A stretch of 64,000 bases of DNA from Lachnospiraceae bacterium (GCA_017427685.1 JAFRSH010000050.1:1-64000); one strand, 5' to 3'; counted from the first letter of the stretch, positions 24,275 through 33,254 are shown. Translations and numbers: made by a program. Notes: a model not told the origin generated them from the letters alone.

Positions 24275-25306
24275 ATGGCAGAAAAGATCAAAACGTACGT
24301 TAAAGAACGTCCGGGAATCGTTTCCAAGATCGTACTGATCGTTTTCCCTTTCGCGGTTCTCCTCATCGGTCTCTCGGTCGGAAGGATCGGGATAGGGCTT
24401 AACGATGTGTTCGCTGCGATTGGAAGACTTTTCTCGGGACAGGAAGCAGCCGGGATGAACGATGTAGTCATCAGATCCATGAGACTTCCGAGACTTTTGC
24501 TTGCGGCACTTGCGGGCGCAGGACTTTCGGTGAGCGGCGCGATCTTTCAGGGACTGTTTTCCAACCCTCTTGCAACACCTGACACCCTCGGAGTGGCTTC
24601 GGGATCAGGCTTCGGTGCCGTCCTTGCGATGCTGCTCGGATTCAACATGACGGGGATCCAGCTCTTAGCGGTTGCTTTTGGAATAATCGCCGTAATGCTG
24701 ACTGCACTTTTCGGAAAAGCGGCACCCGAGGGAAGGATCAACATGGTCCTCGCCGGAATCATGGTGGGTTCGCTGTTTTCGGCTCTGATCTCGCTTGTAA
24801 AGTTCACAGCCGATACGGAGTCACAGCTTCCTGCGATCACATACTGGCTGCTCGGCGGGATGGATTCGGCAGGTTACGGAACATTACTTCTCGGAGCGCC
24901 ACCCATAATCATCTGCCTTATATTTTTCTTCCTGATCAGATACAGGACGAACCTTCTTCCTCTGCATGAAGACGAAGCACGCAGCATGGGAGTTAATATC
25001 AAAAGACTCAGAATAGTCTGCATCATCGGCTCGACCATGATCACCGCTTCATGTGTATCGATGTGCGGGCAGGTAGGTTGGGTCGGACTCATCGTACCTC
25101 ACTTCTGCAGGATGCTTTTCGGAAGCAACAACGTTAAGCTCATCCCTGCATCCATAAGCATCGGAGCGGGATTCATGATGCTCGTTGATACTCTTGCCAG
25201 GACGATCTCGCCAAAGGAAATCCCAATCTCGGTACTTACTGCGATCATCGGAGCACCTTTCTTTATCCTGATGCTTAGGAAGCGGGGCGCTAGCACTTTT
25301 GGTTGA
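24275..25306 (+). CDS. FecCD/BtuC-type ABC importer permease
   Basis: A 343-residue polytopic permease of the iron-siderophore/heme/cobalamin importer class. Recognisable segments are RLPRLLLAALAGAGLSVSGA, the adjoining SNPLATPDTLG, and the coupling-helix region VGLIVPHFCRMLFG. ATG 24275 follows AAGGCGG; the open frame upstream to a TTG at 24224 carries no ribosome site. It starts an operon of permease, ATPase, NifH-like, two nitrogenase component-1-like proteins and a binding lipoprotein. Which metal chelate is imported is not known. Confidence 0.93.
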   Translation: MAEKIKTYVKERPGIVSKIVLIVFPFAVLLIGLSVGRIGIGLNDVFAAIGRLFSGQEAAGMNDVVIRSMRLPRLLLAALAGAGLSVSGAIFQGLFSNPLATPDTLGVASGSGFGAVLAMLLGFNMTGIQLLAVAFGIIAVMLTALFGKAAPEGRINMVLAGIMVGSLFSALISLVKFTADTESQLPAITYWLLGGMDSAGYGTLLLGAPPIIICLIFFFLIRYRTNLLPLHEDEARSMGVNIKRLRIVCIIGSTMITASCVSMCGQVGWVGLIVPHFCRMLFGSNNVKLIPASISIGAGFMMLVDTLARTISPKEIPISVLTAIIGAPFFILMLRKRGASTFG

Positions 25307-25324
25307 TGTTTTTGGCAAGGAATC

Positions 25325-25346
25325 AGATGCGGGCAGACCCGCATCT
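25325..25346 (+). other. Intercistronic hairpin
   Basis: AGATGCGGG and CCCGCATCT form a perfect 9-bp stem with a CAGA loop between the permease and ATPase genes. No T tract follows. It may stabilise transcript ends or tune relative expression. Confidence 0.6.
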
Positions 25347-25366
25347 AAAGAAGGAGACAGAGCGAT

Positions 25367-26161
25367 ATGAGATTAACTGTCAGTCATGCATTTTTTTCAT
25401 ATGACAAAACGGGAGAGCCCCTGCTTTCGGATATCTCGTTCGACCTTCAATCCGGTGAGAAGCTCGCGATCATGGGGCAGAACGGAGCGGGTAAGACAAC
25501 ACTTCTTCGATGTCTGTGCGGCTTCCTGAAGTGGGACAAAGGCACGGCAACGATCGACGGCACGGACATCAGCTCCCAGAGCAGCGAGAAACTCTTTAAA
25601 GTTCTCTCTTATGTGCCTCAGAAGCGAGTATTACCGCCCGATATAAGCGTTTACGATATGATCCTTATGGGCAGAGCAGGTAATATCGGAGTATTCTCGC
25701 TACCCGGCAAGGCCGACAGAGAGGCTGCTGACAAAGTGATCGACCGTATGGGACTCGGTGCGATCGCCGGCAAGAGCTGTATGACCCTGAGCGGAGGACA
25801 GTACCAGATGGTGCTCATTGCCCGAGCGATAGTCAACGACCCGAAGGTAATGATCCTCGACGAGCCCGAAGCCAACCTCGACTATCAGAACCAGCTCCTG
25901 GTACTTGAAACGATCGACAGGCTCTCAAAGGACGGGATAACATGCATCTTTAACACGCATTTCCCCGGCAACGCCGTCAGATGGGCCGACAAAGCACTTC
26001 TGATCGCCATGGACGGTTCATACGTATATGACGACATCAAGAACGTCATTACGGAAGAAAACATGCGCAGATTCTACGGAGTAGACGCTGTGATAGGGAC
26101 AATTAAAGGGCCTGCGGGAGAGTACACGGACATTATTCCGATACAGAGAAGCAAATCTTAA
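25367..26161 (+). CDS. FecE/BtuD-type ABC importer ATPase
   Basis: A 264-residue ATPase that powers the permease encoded just before it. Walker A is GQNGAGKTT, the signature motif is LSGGQYQMV, Walker B is VMILDEPEANLD and the H-loop is FNTHFP. ATG 25367 follows AAGGAGACAG. Pairing with the upstream FecCD permease and the downstream lipoprotein (29421) completes an importer, with the nitrogenase-like genes lying between its subunits. Confidence 0.94.
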   Translation: MRLTVSHAFFSYDKTGEPLLSDISFDLQSGEKLAIMGQNGAGKTTLLRCLCGFLKWDKGTATIDGTDISSQSSEKLFKVLSYVPQKRVLPPDISVYDMILMGRAGNIGVFSLPGKADREAADKVIDRMGLGAIAGKSCMTLSGGQYQMVLIARAIVNDPKVMILDEPEANLDYQNQLLVLETIDRLSKDGITCIFNTHFPGNAVRWADKALLIAMDGSYVYDDIKNVITEENMRRFYGVDAVIGTIKGPAGEYTDIIPIQRSKS

Positions 26162-26221
26162 GAAAAAATACTTATAGGATCAAGACAATATTAGAATTAT
26201 TCGAAAAGAACGGAGAATGGA

Positions 26222-26968
26222 ATGAAGAAAATTGCTATCTACGGAAAAGGCGGAATCGGCAAATCAACAACAGTTTCAAACATGGCTGCGGCTCTTGCAA
26301 TGAGCGGTAAGAAGGTCATGCAGATCGGATGTGACCCCAAGGCCGATTCGACATCGCTCCTGAGAGGCGGCATCCCGCAAGGTACGATCCTTGATCTCGC
26401 GCGAGAGAAAGGTGATGCGGTAACACTTGAAGAGATGGTAACTGAGGGCTTTGCGGGAGTTCTCTGTGTAGAAGCAGGAGGACCCAAGCCCGGAACAGGA
26501 TGTGCCGGTCGAGGTATCATAATCGCTTTCGACAAGCTTGCCGAGAAAGGCGCGTATGACGTCTTTAAGCCCGATGTGGTCTTTTACGACGTGCTCGGTG
26601 ATGTTGTCTGCGGAGGCTTCACAATGCCCATGAGGGGCGGTTACGCCGACAGCGTATATGTGATAACGTCCGGCGAGAACATGGCTATCCATGCGGCTGC
26701 CAACATAGCTATGGCTGTTGAGAGCTTCCACGGTCGCGGATACGCAGAACTGGGCGGAATAATCCTCAACAAGCGTAATGTAGAGCGTGAGAATGAAAAG
26801 GTAGCCGAGCTCGCAGACGATTTCAAGACAACAGTTATAGGAGAGATCGAGAACAGTGCGCTCATAGCAAAGGCTTCTGAACAGGGCAAGACAGTAGTCG
26901 AAGCCTTCCCTGACAGCGCGGAAGCCGAAGCATACAAAAAGTTAGCTATGAAGATTCTCGAGTCATAA
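26222..26968 (+). CDS. NifH-like nitrogenase reductase homologue
   Basis: A 248-residue homodimeric iron-protein homologue that should couple ATP hydrolysis to electron transfer. The P-loop [10 protein letters not shown], the CDPKADST switch, and the two ligands of the subunit-bridging [4Fe-4S] cluster, Cys94 (GTGCAGRG) and Cys130 (DVVCGGF), are all present. It is shorter than true NifH (about 275-290), as is common in nitrogenase-like (NflH/group IV) proteins. No nifB, nifE, nifN or other fixation gene is nearby, so nitrogen fixation is unlikely. It reduces the proteins encoded next, by inference. Confidence 0.93.
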   Translation: MKKIAIYGKGGIGKSTTVSNMAAALAMSGKKVMQIGCDPKADSTSLLRGGIPQGTILDLAREKGDAVTLEEMVTEGFAGVLCVEAGGPKPGTGCAGRGIIIAFDKLAEKGAYDVFKPDVVFYDVLGDVVCGGFTMPMRGGYADSVYVITSGENMAIHAAANIAMAVESFHGRGYAELGGIILNKRNVERENEKVAELADDFKTTVIGEIENSALIAKASEQGKTVVEAFPDSAEAEAYKKLAMKILES

Positions 26969-27006
26969 TACATACATTGATATAAGCGAAAAAGAGAGGA
27001 AGATAA

Positions 27007-28281
27007 ATGCTAAGAAAAACAGGACTTGAATACAGTGTTCCCGCACGTGGCGGTTGGACGATAGTTCATGTCGGTATGCTCGTCCCCGAAGCACATGAAA
27101 TCTTTGTGTGCGCAGCCGGATGCTTGCGCGGTGTCGTGCTTTCGGCAGCTGAGATGAACCTCACAGGCAGGTTCTCAACCGTTGCGATAGAAGAGCATAA
27201 CGTTACGGATGGTGACATGGAAGAGCTCCTTATAGAAGGAGTTACGGACATCCTTGAAAGGCTCGAGAAGAGACCGCCCTGCGTGCTCGTTTACACAAGC
27301 TGCATTCATCACTTTATGGGCACAGACCTCGACGACTGCTTCAGAGTACTCGGTGAAAGATTCCCGGATGTCGATTTCGTAGACTGTTACATGACACCGA
27401 CAATGCGCAAGAGCACACTGAATCCCGACAAGATGATGCGTAAGCGTCTTTACGCAGCTATCAAGCCTCTTAAAACGGACGAGAATGACGTTCTGCTCTG
27501 CGGAAACTGCTTCGCAGTTACTGACAGCTGTGATATTAAGGTTCTGATCGAGAAGGGCAGAAAAAGACTCTTAGAGCTTCCAAACATTGACAATTACGCC
27601 GATTATAAGAAGCTCGGAAGCGCGGGACTTATCATCTCAAACCTTTCGGTAGCCAAAGATGCTGCCGACGAGCTTGCCGCAAAACTTGGAGTCAAGAGCC
27701 TTCAGATACCTTTCTCCTTTGGTTACAACGAGATTAAGGATAATCTCGTTAAGCTCGCAGGGGCAGTTGGCACAGAGTATGATACCTTCGAAGCGGATTG
27801 CAGGAAGGCTGACGAAGCCCTTAGGGCTGCCAAAGACGTGATCGGAGATTGCAGGATTGCAGTTGACGGCATGATCACAACACGTCCTTATTCGCTTGCA
27901 AGACTTCTTGCGGAGCACGGATTTAATATTGATATCGTCTTCTCGGATTCCGTGGGAGGCGAAGATACCGATTACGAATGGCTTAAGAAGAACGTACCCG
28001 GGATCAGTTTTGAGAAGTGCGTAAGCCCCGATATGAGAGCATACAAGAAAAGTGACATTGCTGAATCGTTTGGGAATAAGCCTAAGATACTTGCTTTAGG
28101 ACAGAAGGCAGCGTACTTTACGCAAAGCTCATACTTCGTCGATATGGTCGAGAACGGTCCTCTCTACGGATTTGACGGTATCGTAAGACTTTCGGAGATG
28201 ATGACAGAGAGCTTCTTAAATGCCAAAGATCTTAGGAAAACTCTTGATATTAAGGGATGGGGGTGCGAGAGCTGCATATGA
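27007..28281 (+). CDS. Nitrogenase component-1-like protein, NifD-like
   Basis: A 424-residue homologue of the catalytic subunits of nitrogenase-like enzymes (NifD, BchN, CfbD, Mar). Candidate cluster ligands are Cys35 and Cys39 (VCAAGCLRG) and Cys99 (YTSCIHHF). It is shorter than NifD (about 480-500). A C-terminal GCESCI pair is also notable. Its stop overlaps the start of the next gene by 4 bp (ATGA), indicating tight coupling of two component-1 chains. The substrate is unknown; reduction of a tetrapyrrole, a thioether or a metal chelate brought in by the neighbouring importer is possible. Confidence 0.88.
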   Translation: MLRKTGLEYSVPARGGWTIVHVGMLVPEAHEIFVCAAGCLRGVVLSAAEMNLTGRFSTVAIEEHNVTDGDMEELLIEGVTDILERLEKRPPCVLVYTSCIHHFMGTDLDDCFRVLGERFPDVDFVDCYMTPTMRKSTLNPDKMMRKRLYAAIKPLKTDENDVLLCGNCFAVTDSCDIKVLIEKGRKRLLELPNIDNYADYKKLGSAGLIISNLSVAKDAADELAAKLGVKSLQIPFSFGYNEIKDNLVKLAGAVGTEYDTFEADCRKADEALRAAKDVIGDCRIAVDGMITTRPYSLARLLAEHGFNIDIVFSDSVGGEDTDYEWLKKNVPGISFEKCVSPDMRAYKKSDIAESFGNKPKILALGQKAAYFTQSSYFVDMVENGPLYGFDGIVRLSEMMTESFLNAKDLRKTLDIKGWGCESCI

Positions 28282-29363
28282 AACAGGCAAGAAAAGTACT
28301 TTCCACATATTCATCGGATACATTCGGAGTCATCAGCGCCCTGTACGGACTAGGCGGACTCCTTGTAATGCACGACGCTTCGGGCTGTAATTCGACCTTT
28401 ACAACACATGACGAGCCCCGCTGGTTCGGTGACGACGGACTGGTTTTCGTTTCGGCTGTCACAGAGGATGAAGCGGTTATGGGCACAGCCGGAGACAGAC
28501 TGGCTGCCGATATGATCGAGACAGCCAACTATTATCATCCTAAGTTCACAGCGATCGCTTCAACGCCGATCCCCTGGATGACGGGCAGTGATATAGATCT
28601 CACCGCGGCACAGATAGAAGAATCGACAGGAATCCCTTCCTTCGGTTTCGATGTGAGCGGAATGAAGTCTTACGAAGCAGGTGCTTCGGCTGCGCTGCTC
28701 GCAATAACACAGAGATTCTGCACAGGCGAAGCATCAACCCGTAAGGGCACCGTGGCGATCCTTGGGGCAACCCCGCTGGATATCGAAGAAGAACAGCTTG
28801 ACCACATAAGCGTTTTGCTCCGCGACAGCGGCAAAGAGGTCATCTGTACGTCCTCGATGAACGGGACTCTTGAAGAACTCGCCGAGGCTAAGAATGCCGA
28901 GGTGGCTCTTGTTGTTTCGGTCGTGGGCATCGATCAGGCGGAGTATCTTTACAAGACCTACGGCGTGCCTTATGTTATCGGACTTCCCTGCGGTCCCGTG
29001 ACCGACCGGGCTGTTACCGATGCGCTCGAGAAAGCGATCGCGACCGGTAAACCGGTGGCAGTTTTTGAAGATGCTGTTTCGGACGAGACTTCTAAGACAA
29101 TGATCATAGGCGAAGTCGTTGCGTCAAGATCGCTCGCACTTGAAAAGGGCGGCGCCAGAGTCATCGTTCCCACTCAGGACAGTAAGCATATCGCTGCGCT
29201 TTTGAGTGCGGGTGACAAGGTGATCGTCGACGAGGCAGAGCTTGAGAACGAACTTAAAAGTGCCTCTGACGTATATGCCGACGGACTTTACAAATTCATC
29301 ATCCCGTCAGGTGCAAGGCTGATAAAAGTGCATCACAGGGCCTACAGCGGACGAATCTACTAA
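28278..29363 (+). CDS. Nitrogenase component-1-like protein, NifK-like partner
   Basis: A 361-residue second component-1 chain beginning MKQARKVLSTYSSDTFG, with candidate ligand Cys37 (MHDASGCNS). Start ATG 28278 overlaps the previous stop; an open frame from 28257 has no support. It is even shorter than its partner and shows fewer cysteines, so a cluster shared at the dimer interface is likely. A Rossmann-like segment (KGTVAILGATPLDIEEEQ) matches the family fold. Together with 26222 and 27007 it forms a complete two-component reductase set without nif accessory genes. Confidence 0.85.
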   Translation: MKQARKVLSTYSSDTFGVISALYGLGGLLVMHDASGCNSTFTTHDEPRWFGDDGLVFVSAVTEDEAVMGTAGDRLAADMIETANYYHPKFTAIASTPIPWMTGSDIDLTAAQIEESTGIPSFGFDVSGMKSYEAGASAALLAITQRFCTGEASTRKGTVAILGATPLDIEEEQLDHISVLLRDSGKEVICTSSMNGTLEELAEAKNAEVALVVSVVGIDQAEYLYKTYGVPYVIGLPCGPVTDRAVTDALEKAIATGKPVAVFEDAVSDETSKTMIIGEVVASRSLALEKGGARVIVPTQDSKHIAALLSAGDKVIVDEAELENELKSASDVYADGLYKFIIPSGARLIKVHHRAYSGRIY

Positions 29364-29420
29364 GACATAACTGTTATGATGTATCAACAAGAAAAAAAAT
29401 AAATACAGAGGAGTAAGAAA

Positions 29421-30536
29421 ATGAAGAAGATCGTAGCTATATTATTGGTTTGTGCACTTGCCGTATCATGTCTGTGTGCATGCCAGAGCACAACAAACGA
29501 CTCGGATACGTCCGATTACAGGATCGTTAAGGATCACCTCGACATCGAAGTAAAGGTTCCCAAGAACGTTCAGAGAATAGCTGTTACAAACATCTTCCCG
29601 ATCCCTTCGGTACTGTGCGTGTTCTTTAATACCGCAGAGAAGATCGTTGAGATGGCACCCGCAAGTATGACTGCAGCCCAGAATTCGCTTCTCGGCAAGC
29701 TTTATCCCGAGCTTCTGAAGGTCGACACATCTGCAGTTGACGGAGACGACGTAAATATCGAGGAGCTCCTCAAACAGCAGCCTGATCTCGTCATCTACAG
29801 CGCTTCGACACCCGCACTCGGCGAGAAGCTTCGCAATGCAGGACTTGCTGCAGTTGCTCTTTCGGTAAATAAGTGGAATTACGACTGTGTGGAGACACTC
29901 GATCACTGGCTCGAAGTACTAGAAGCCATATTCCCCGAAGAAGCCACAAACAGAAGAGAACTCGTCGACAAATACAGCAAAGAGTCGCTTGATCTCATAA
30001 ACAGCAGAGTAGGCAGCCTCACAGACGCTGAGAAGGCCCGCGTGTTCGTTCTTTTCCAGTACAGCGATTCTTCGATTGTTTCGTCGGGTAAGAACTTCTT
30101 CGGACAGTGGTGGGCTACGATCGCAGGCGGCAAGAACGTAGCGGAAGAGCTCGAGAAGGACAATTCCGTGCCTGTAACTCTTGAGCAGATCTACAAGTGG
30201 AACCCCGATACGATCCTCATCACAAACTTCAATAAGTATTACCCCGAGGATCTCTACAACAACACCGTCGGCAACTATGACTGGTCACAGATCGATGCAG
30301 TTAAGAACAAGAGAGTATTCAAGATGCCTCTCGGAATGTATCGTTCCTACACCCCCGGAATCGATACACCCGTGACTCTCAAGTGGATGGCCAAGACCAT
30401 TTATCCCTCGCTCTTCGAAGATATCGATATCATCGACGAAACCATGAAGTATTACAAGGAAATCTTCGGAGTGACACTTACAGCCGATGAAGCACGTTCG
30501 ATCTTTGAGCCTTCTTCGGCAGCCGGTGTGTTCTGA
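29421..30536 (+). CDS. FecB/BtuF-type substrate-binding lipoprotein
   Basis: A 371-residue lipoprotein with signal peptide and lipobox CLCAC (lipidated Cys near residue 20), a spaced acidic linker and a TroA/FecB-like binding domain (VPKNVQRIAVTN, KQQPDLVIYSASTP, WNPDTILITNF). It captures the ligand for the permease and ATPase encoded 3 to 5 kb upstream. It ends the operon. Its position after the nitrogenase-like genes, rather than next to the other transporter genes, argues that the reductase and importer act on the same compound. Confidence 0.92.
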   Translation: MKKIVAILLVCALAVSCLCACQSTTNDSDTSDYRIVKDHLDIEVKVPKNVQRIAVTNIFPIPSVLCVFFNTAEKIVEMAPASMTAAQNSLLGKLYPELLKVDTSAVDGDDVNIEELLKQQPDLVIYSASTPALGEKLRNAGLAAVALSVNKWNYDCVETLDHWLEVLEAIFPEEATNRRELVDKYSKESLDLINSRVGSLTDAEKARVFVLFQYSDSSIVSSGKNFFGQWWATIAGGKNVAEELEKDNSVPVTLEQIYKWNPDTILITNFNKYYPEDLYNNTVGNYDWSQIDAVKNKRVFKMPLGMYRSYTPGIDTPVTLKWMAKTIYPSLFEDIDIIDETMKYYKEIFGVTLTADEARSIFEPSSAAGVF

Positions 30537-30565
30537 AATTAAATGCTCAAAAGGCATGCAATGTC

Positions 30566-30594
30566 GTGACATTTTGATGTGTTTACCGTATAAT
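30566..30594 (+). promoter_or_regulatory. Promoter of hydF with flanking palindromes
   Basis: GTGACA (30566-30571), 17 bp, TATAAT (30589-30594). The -35 box lies in a TGTC-GT-GACA palindrome (30562-30571) and GTTAC-AG-GTAAC (30599-30610) lies just after the -10 box, so one or two regulators may act here. Confidence 0.7.
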
Positions 30595-30656
30595 GATAGT
30601 TACAGGTAACCGATATTATTCTCATATATTTCAGGAGAAAGAGAGGAGGATTCAGT

Positions 30657-31910
30657 ATGGGCTTAAACGATACTTCATCCGCACAAAGGATCAAGATCTC
30701 GTTTCTTGGTTGCACAAATGCAGGTAAATCAAGTCTTGTAAATGCCGTAACCGGCCAGGACGTGGCTCTTGTTTCCGAGGTCAAGGGAACAACAACCGAC
30801 CCCATAGGCAAATCGATGGAAATCCTTCCTCTCGGACCTGTTGTGATCTACGATACACCCGGTTTTGACGACAAAACTGAGCTGGGAGAGAAGCGTGTCG
30901 CACGAACCAAGAGGACGATGACGAACACCGATATAGGCGTTCTTGTCATCGATGCCACGACAGGTATCACACTCGACGATGAGGAGCTCATCAGAGTTTT
31001 GGTTGGCAGTAAGACGCCTTTTATCGTCGTATTTAACAAAGAGGATCTCTGTAACGGTGAGGACCGTATCGCGCTCGGCAACAAGCTTGACGAGATCGCA
31101 AATCTCATGGAGATCAAGTCGATCCCTCGTGTGTTCGTGAGCGCTACGAGCATTAAAGGTATTACAGAACTTAAGATCGCGATTTCGGAGCTTCTCCCGG
31201 ATGTGAAGAAGGACTCAAAGGTCGTTGTCGACATCCTTAAGAAGGGTGATGTTGCGGTTCTTGTCTGCCCGATCGACGAGTCGGCTCCCAAGGACAGGAT
31301 GATCCTTCCGCAGGCGCATACCATCAGAGAGACGATCGAATACGGCATCACATGCGTTGTAACAACCGACGTCGGACTCAAGGATACCCTCGACAGCCTG
31401 AAAGCGGCGCCTACGATCGTAATAACAGATTCTCAGGCGCTTATGCAGATCAAGGACATCGTTCCCGACGAAGTACCGCTCACAACCTTCTCGATATTGT
31501 TTGCACGTTACAAAGGCTTCCTGACGGAGGCTGCACTCGGGATCAATGCTGCCAAGGATCTCCATAACAGTGCTAAGATCCTCGTCTGTGAGGGTTGTAC
31601 ACATCACAGACAGTGCAACGATATAGGCACTGTGAAGCTTCCGAAGGCTATCAAGAAGCTGACAGGGAAGGACTTCGTTTACGAATATACCAGCGGACAG
31701 GGCTTCCCCGAAGACCTTTCGGCGTACAGCATGCTTGTACACTGCGGTGCCTGCATGGTAAACGACAAAGAGGTTGCCTACAGACTCGGAAAAGCGCAGG
31801 AATACAATATTCCGTTCACAAACTACGGTATCACGCTCGCGATGGCTTCGGGTACACTCGAGAGGACGCTCAGGATTTTCCCGACGCTGCATGATAAGAT
31901 ATTCGGATGA
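30657..31910 (+). CDS. hydF: [FeFe]-hydrogenase maturation GTPase HydF
   Basis: A 417-residue scaffold that receives the diiron subcluster made by HydE and HydG and hands it to the hydrogenase. The N-terminal GTPase domain has GCTNAGKSS, GTTTDP, DTPGFDD and NKEDL; the C-terminal cluster-binding domain has CEGCTHHRQC and, about 47 residues later, VHCGAC, the expected CxH...HCxxC pattern. AGAGGAGG precedes ATG 30657. hydE, hydG and the hydrogenase itself are not in the window. It has its own promoter. Confidence 0.95.
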   Translation: MGLNDTSSAQRIKISFLGCTNAGKSSLVNAVTGQDVALVSEVKGTTTDPIGKSMEILPLGPVVIYDTPGFDDKTELGEKRVARTKRTMTNTDIGVLVIDATTGITLDDEELIRVLVGSKTPFIVVFNKEDLCNGEDRIALGNKLDEIANLMEIKSIPRVFVSATSIKGITELKIAISELLPDVKKDSKVVVDILKKGDVAVLVCPIDESAPKDRMILPQAHTIRETIEYGITCVVTTDVGLKDTLDSLKAAPTIVITDSQALMQIKDIVPDEVPLTTFSILFARYKGFLTEAALGINAAKDLHNSAKILVCEGCTHHRQCNDIGTVKLPKAIKKLTGKDFVYEYTSGQGFPEDLSAYSMLVHCGACMVNDKEVAYRLGKAQEYNIPFTNYGITLAMASGTLERTLRIFPTLHDKIFG

Positions 31911-31952
31911 CATGGCGATCAAAAATATGTTATAATTTCATAGCAATGTTTA

Positions 31953-31983
31953 TTGCGCATCCTCATAAAATGGGGGTGCGCAA
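31953..31983 (+). terminator. Hairpin between hydF and methyltransferase genes
   Basis: TTGCGCATCC pairs with GGGTGCGCAA (one G-T wobble) around a loop of 11 nt. The following tract is AT-rich rather than a T run, so it is a weak terminator or a leader hairpin. Confidence 0.5.
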
Positions 31984-32037
31984 ATATTTAATGCTTATAC
32001 CTTGGTATTTCACAGAATCTATTTCCGGAGGTCATGT

Positions 32038-32703
32038 ATGGTAGAATCAAAGGGTTGGGACTGGAACAATGTTCCCGAAAGCGAAAAGAAGATCTGGATC
32101 GAGCCCGCGATCGAAAGCTATTATCTGCTTGACCGATGGACAAAGAAGGGTTACCACGACTTTCTCGATCTCGGATGCGGGATGGGACGACACAGTATCC
32201 AGTTCGCGAAAGCCGGCTTTAATGTTTATGCATTCGATCTGATGGATGACGCTGTAGATCACACACTTGAGTGGGCGAAAAAGGAAGGGCTGACTATCCA
32301 CGGCAAAACCGGAGACATGCTCGCGCTTCCCTTTGAGGATTCATCCTTTGATTCGATATTCTGTCGTAACGTTATCCAGCATACAGATACAGAGGGTGTA
32401 AATAAGGCTGTCTCGGAGATCCACCGTGTTTTACGAAAGGGCGGAGAGTGCTACCTGTCCCTCGCTTCCAAATCGACTCACGGATTTAAGAACACGGACT
32501 GGACGCTTATCGACCCGAACACAAAGATCTGCATGAACGAAGGACCCGAGTACGGAGTGCCTCATTACTTCGCTGATTATGACGGTATTTACGAACTCAT
32601 GAAGGATTTTAAGGTCGAAACCGTGTATCATGTAGAGAACTTCTATGAACAGTTCGGACATGGGCATTCGTCGTATCATTACCATGTGCTGATTTCTAAA
32701 TAA
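32038..32703 (+). CDS. Class I SAM-dependent methyltransferase
   Basis: A 221-residue Methyltransf_11-like protein with the SAM-binding motif FLDLGCGMGRHS, the acidic residue in VYAFDL and a VIQHTD post-motif, followed by a FYEQFGHGHSSYHYH tail. The substrate is unknown. ATG 32038 follows CCGGAGGT; a different ATG 4 bp upstream is out of frame. It stands alone at the right edge of the inserted block, directly before the palindromic repeats. Confidence 0.85.
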   Translation: MVESKGWDWNNVPESEKKIWIEPAIESYYLLDRWTKKGYHDFLDLGCGMGRHSIQFAKAGFNVYAFDLMDDAVDHTLEWAKKEGLTIHGKTGDMLALPFEDSSFDSIFCRNVIQHTDTEGVNKAVSEIHRVLRKGGECYLSLASKSTHGFKNTDWTLIDPNTKICMNEGPEYGVPHYFADYDGIYELMKDFKVETVYHVENFYEQFGHGHSSYHYHVLISK

Positions 32704-32713
32704 GAGCTGAATT

Positions 32714-32947
32714 ATCGCAGGCGTATGTATATAAACCTGAACACGCGAGACTCCGTCTCAGACGGTTCAGCCGAAACTGCCGAAATCACCTTCATGGCTT
32801 TCGTACCGGTCGACATTCGGCATCCCTGCCTCAGTGTCTCCGCTAGCTCGGCATCCATGCCTCGCTCACGACGGCGTGACGCAGTTTCGTGAACCGATAC
32901 TTCGACTACGTATGCGTTTCAGGTTTACATACATTACGCCTTGCGAT
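32714..32947 (-). repeat. Large imperfect palindromic repeat, copy B
   Basis: This 234-bp element is the inverted relative of copy A at 10977-11207. On the minus strand it reads from ATCGCA/TGCGAT and GGCG/CGCC ends through GTAAACCTGAA/TTCAGGTTTA, CGGTTC/GAACCG and GAAACTGC/GCAGTTTC stems. The last differs from copy A (GAAGCTGC/GCAGCTTC) by a base change on both arms. The tip carries GGCA-TGGA-TGCC (minus strand of 32850-32861) and GGCA-GGGA-TGCC (minus strand of 32819-32830). The 23-bp core 32841-32863 is identical to copy A. It occupies the first third of the 665-bp gene-free region before rplS. Confidence 0.85.
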
Positions 32948-32977
32948 TCCCAAATTACCTATGTTTTTTGCATAACA

Positions 32978-33216
32978 GCGCCACACTTACCTACCTAAAA
33001 ATGAATGCGAAGTGACAGACAAAAATGATACCAAAAACGATAGCGAGGCGACTGTACTTCGCGAGTCACGTGCCGCTCGGGAGAGCGCACATGTTCGCTT
33101 GCGCTCGGGAGAGCGTGCAAATGTGACGAAGCGAAGAAAGGTAGACGAGCGTGTTTTCGGTATCATTATTTGTCTGAACATAGCTATTCATTTGTTTAAA
33201 GTAAATAGTGTGGCGC
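32978..33216. repeat. Full-length imperfect palindrome, element C
   Basis: This 239-bp element has perfect 10-bp inverted ends, GCGCCACACT (32978-32987) and AGTGTGGCGC (33207-33216). Inner arms also pair: ATGAAT/ATTCAT, CAGACAAA/TTTGTCTG, ATGATACC/GGTATCAT, TTCGC/GCGAA, TCAC/GTGA. At the tip are two identical hairpins CGCTC-GGGA-GAGCG (33074-33087 and 33102-33115). Its sequence is unrelated to copies A and B, but the plan of long arms topped by two GGGA-loop hairpins is the same. A MITE-like element or a structured RNA is possible. The 103-codon frame across it is treated as chance. Confidence 0.8.
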
Positions 33217-33254
33217 GTAATATTCGAATATTCGAAAATGAGTATATTTTTCTA

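Noticed and set aside
26222..29363. Nitrogen fixation by the nifH-like genes
   Set aside because: Component-1 chains are too short, key nifB/E/N and FeMo-cofactor genes are absent, and the context is an importer.
10977..33216. CRISPR interpretation of repeats A, B and C
   Set aside because: They are dispersed, over 200 bp long and not separated by uniform spacers; no cas gene is present.
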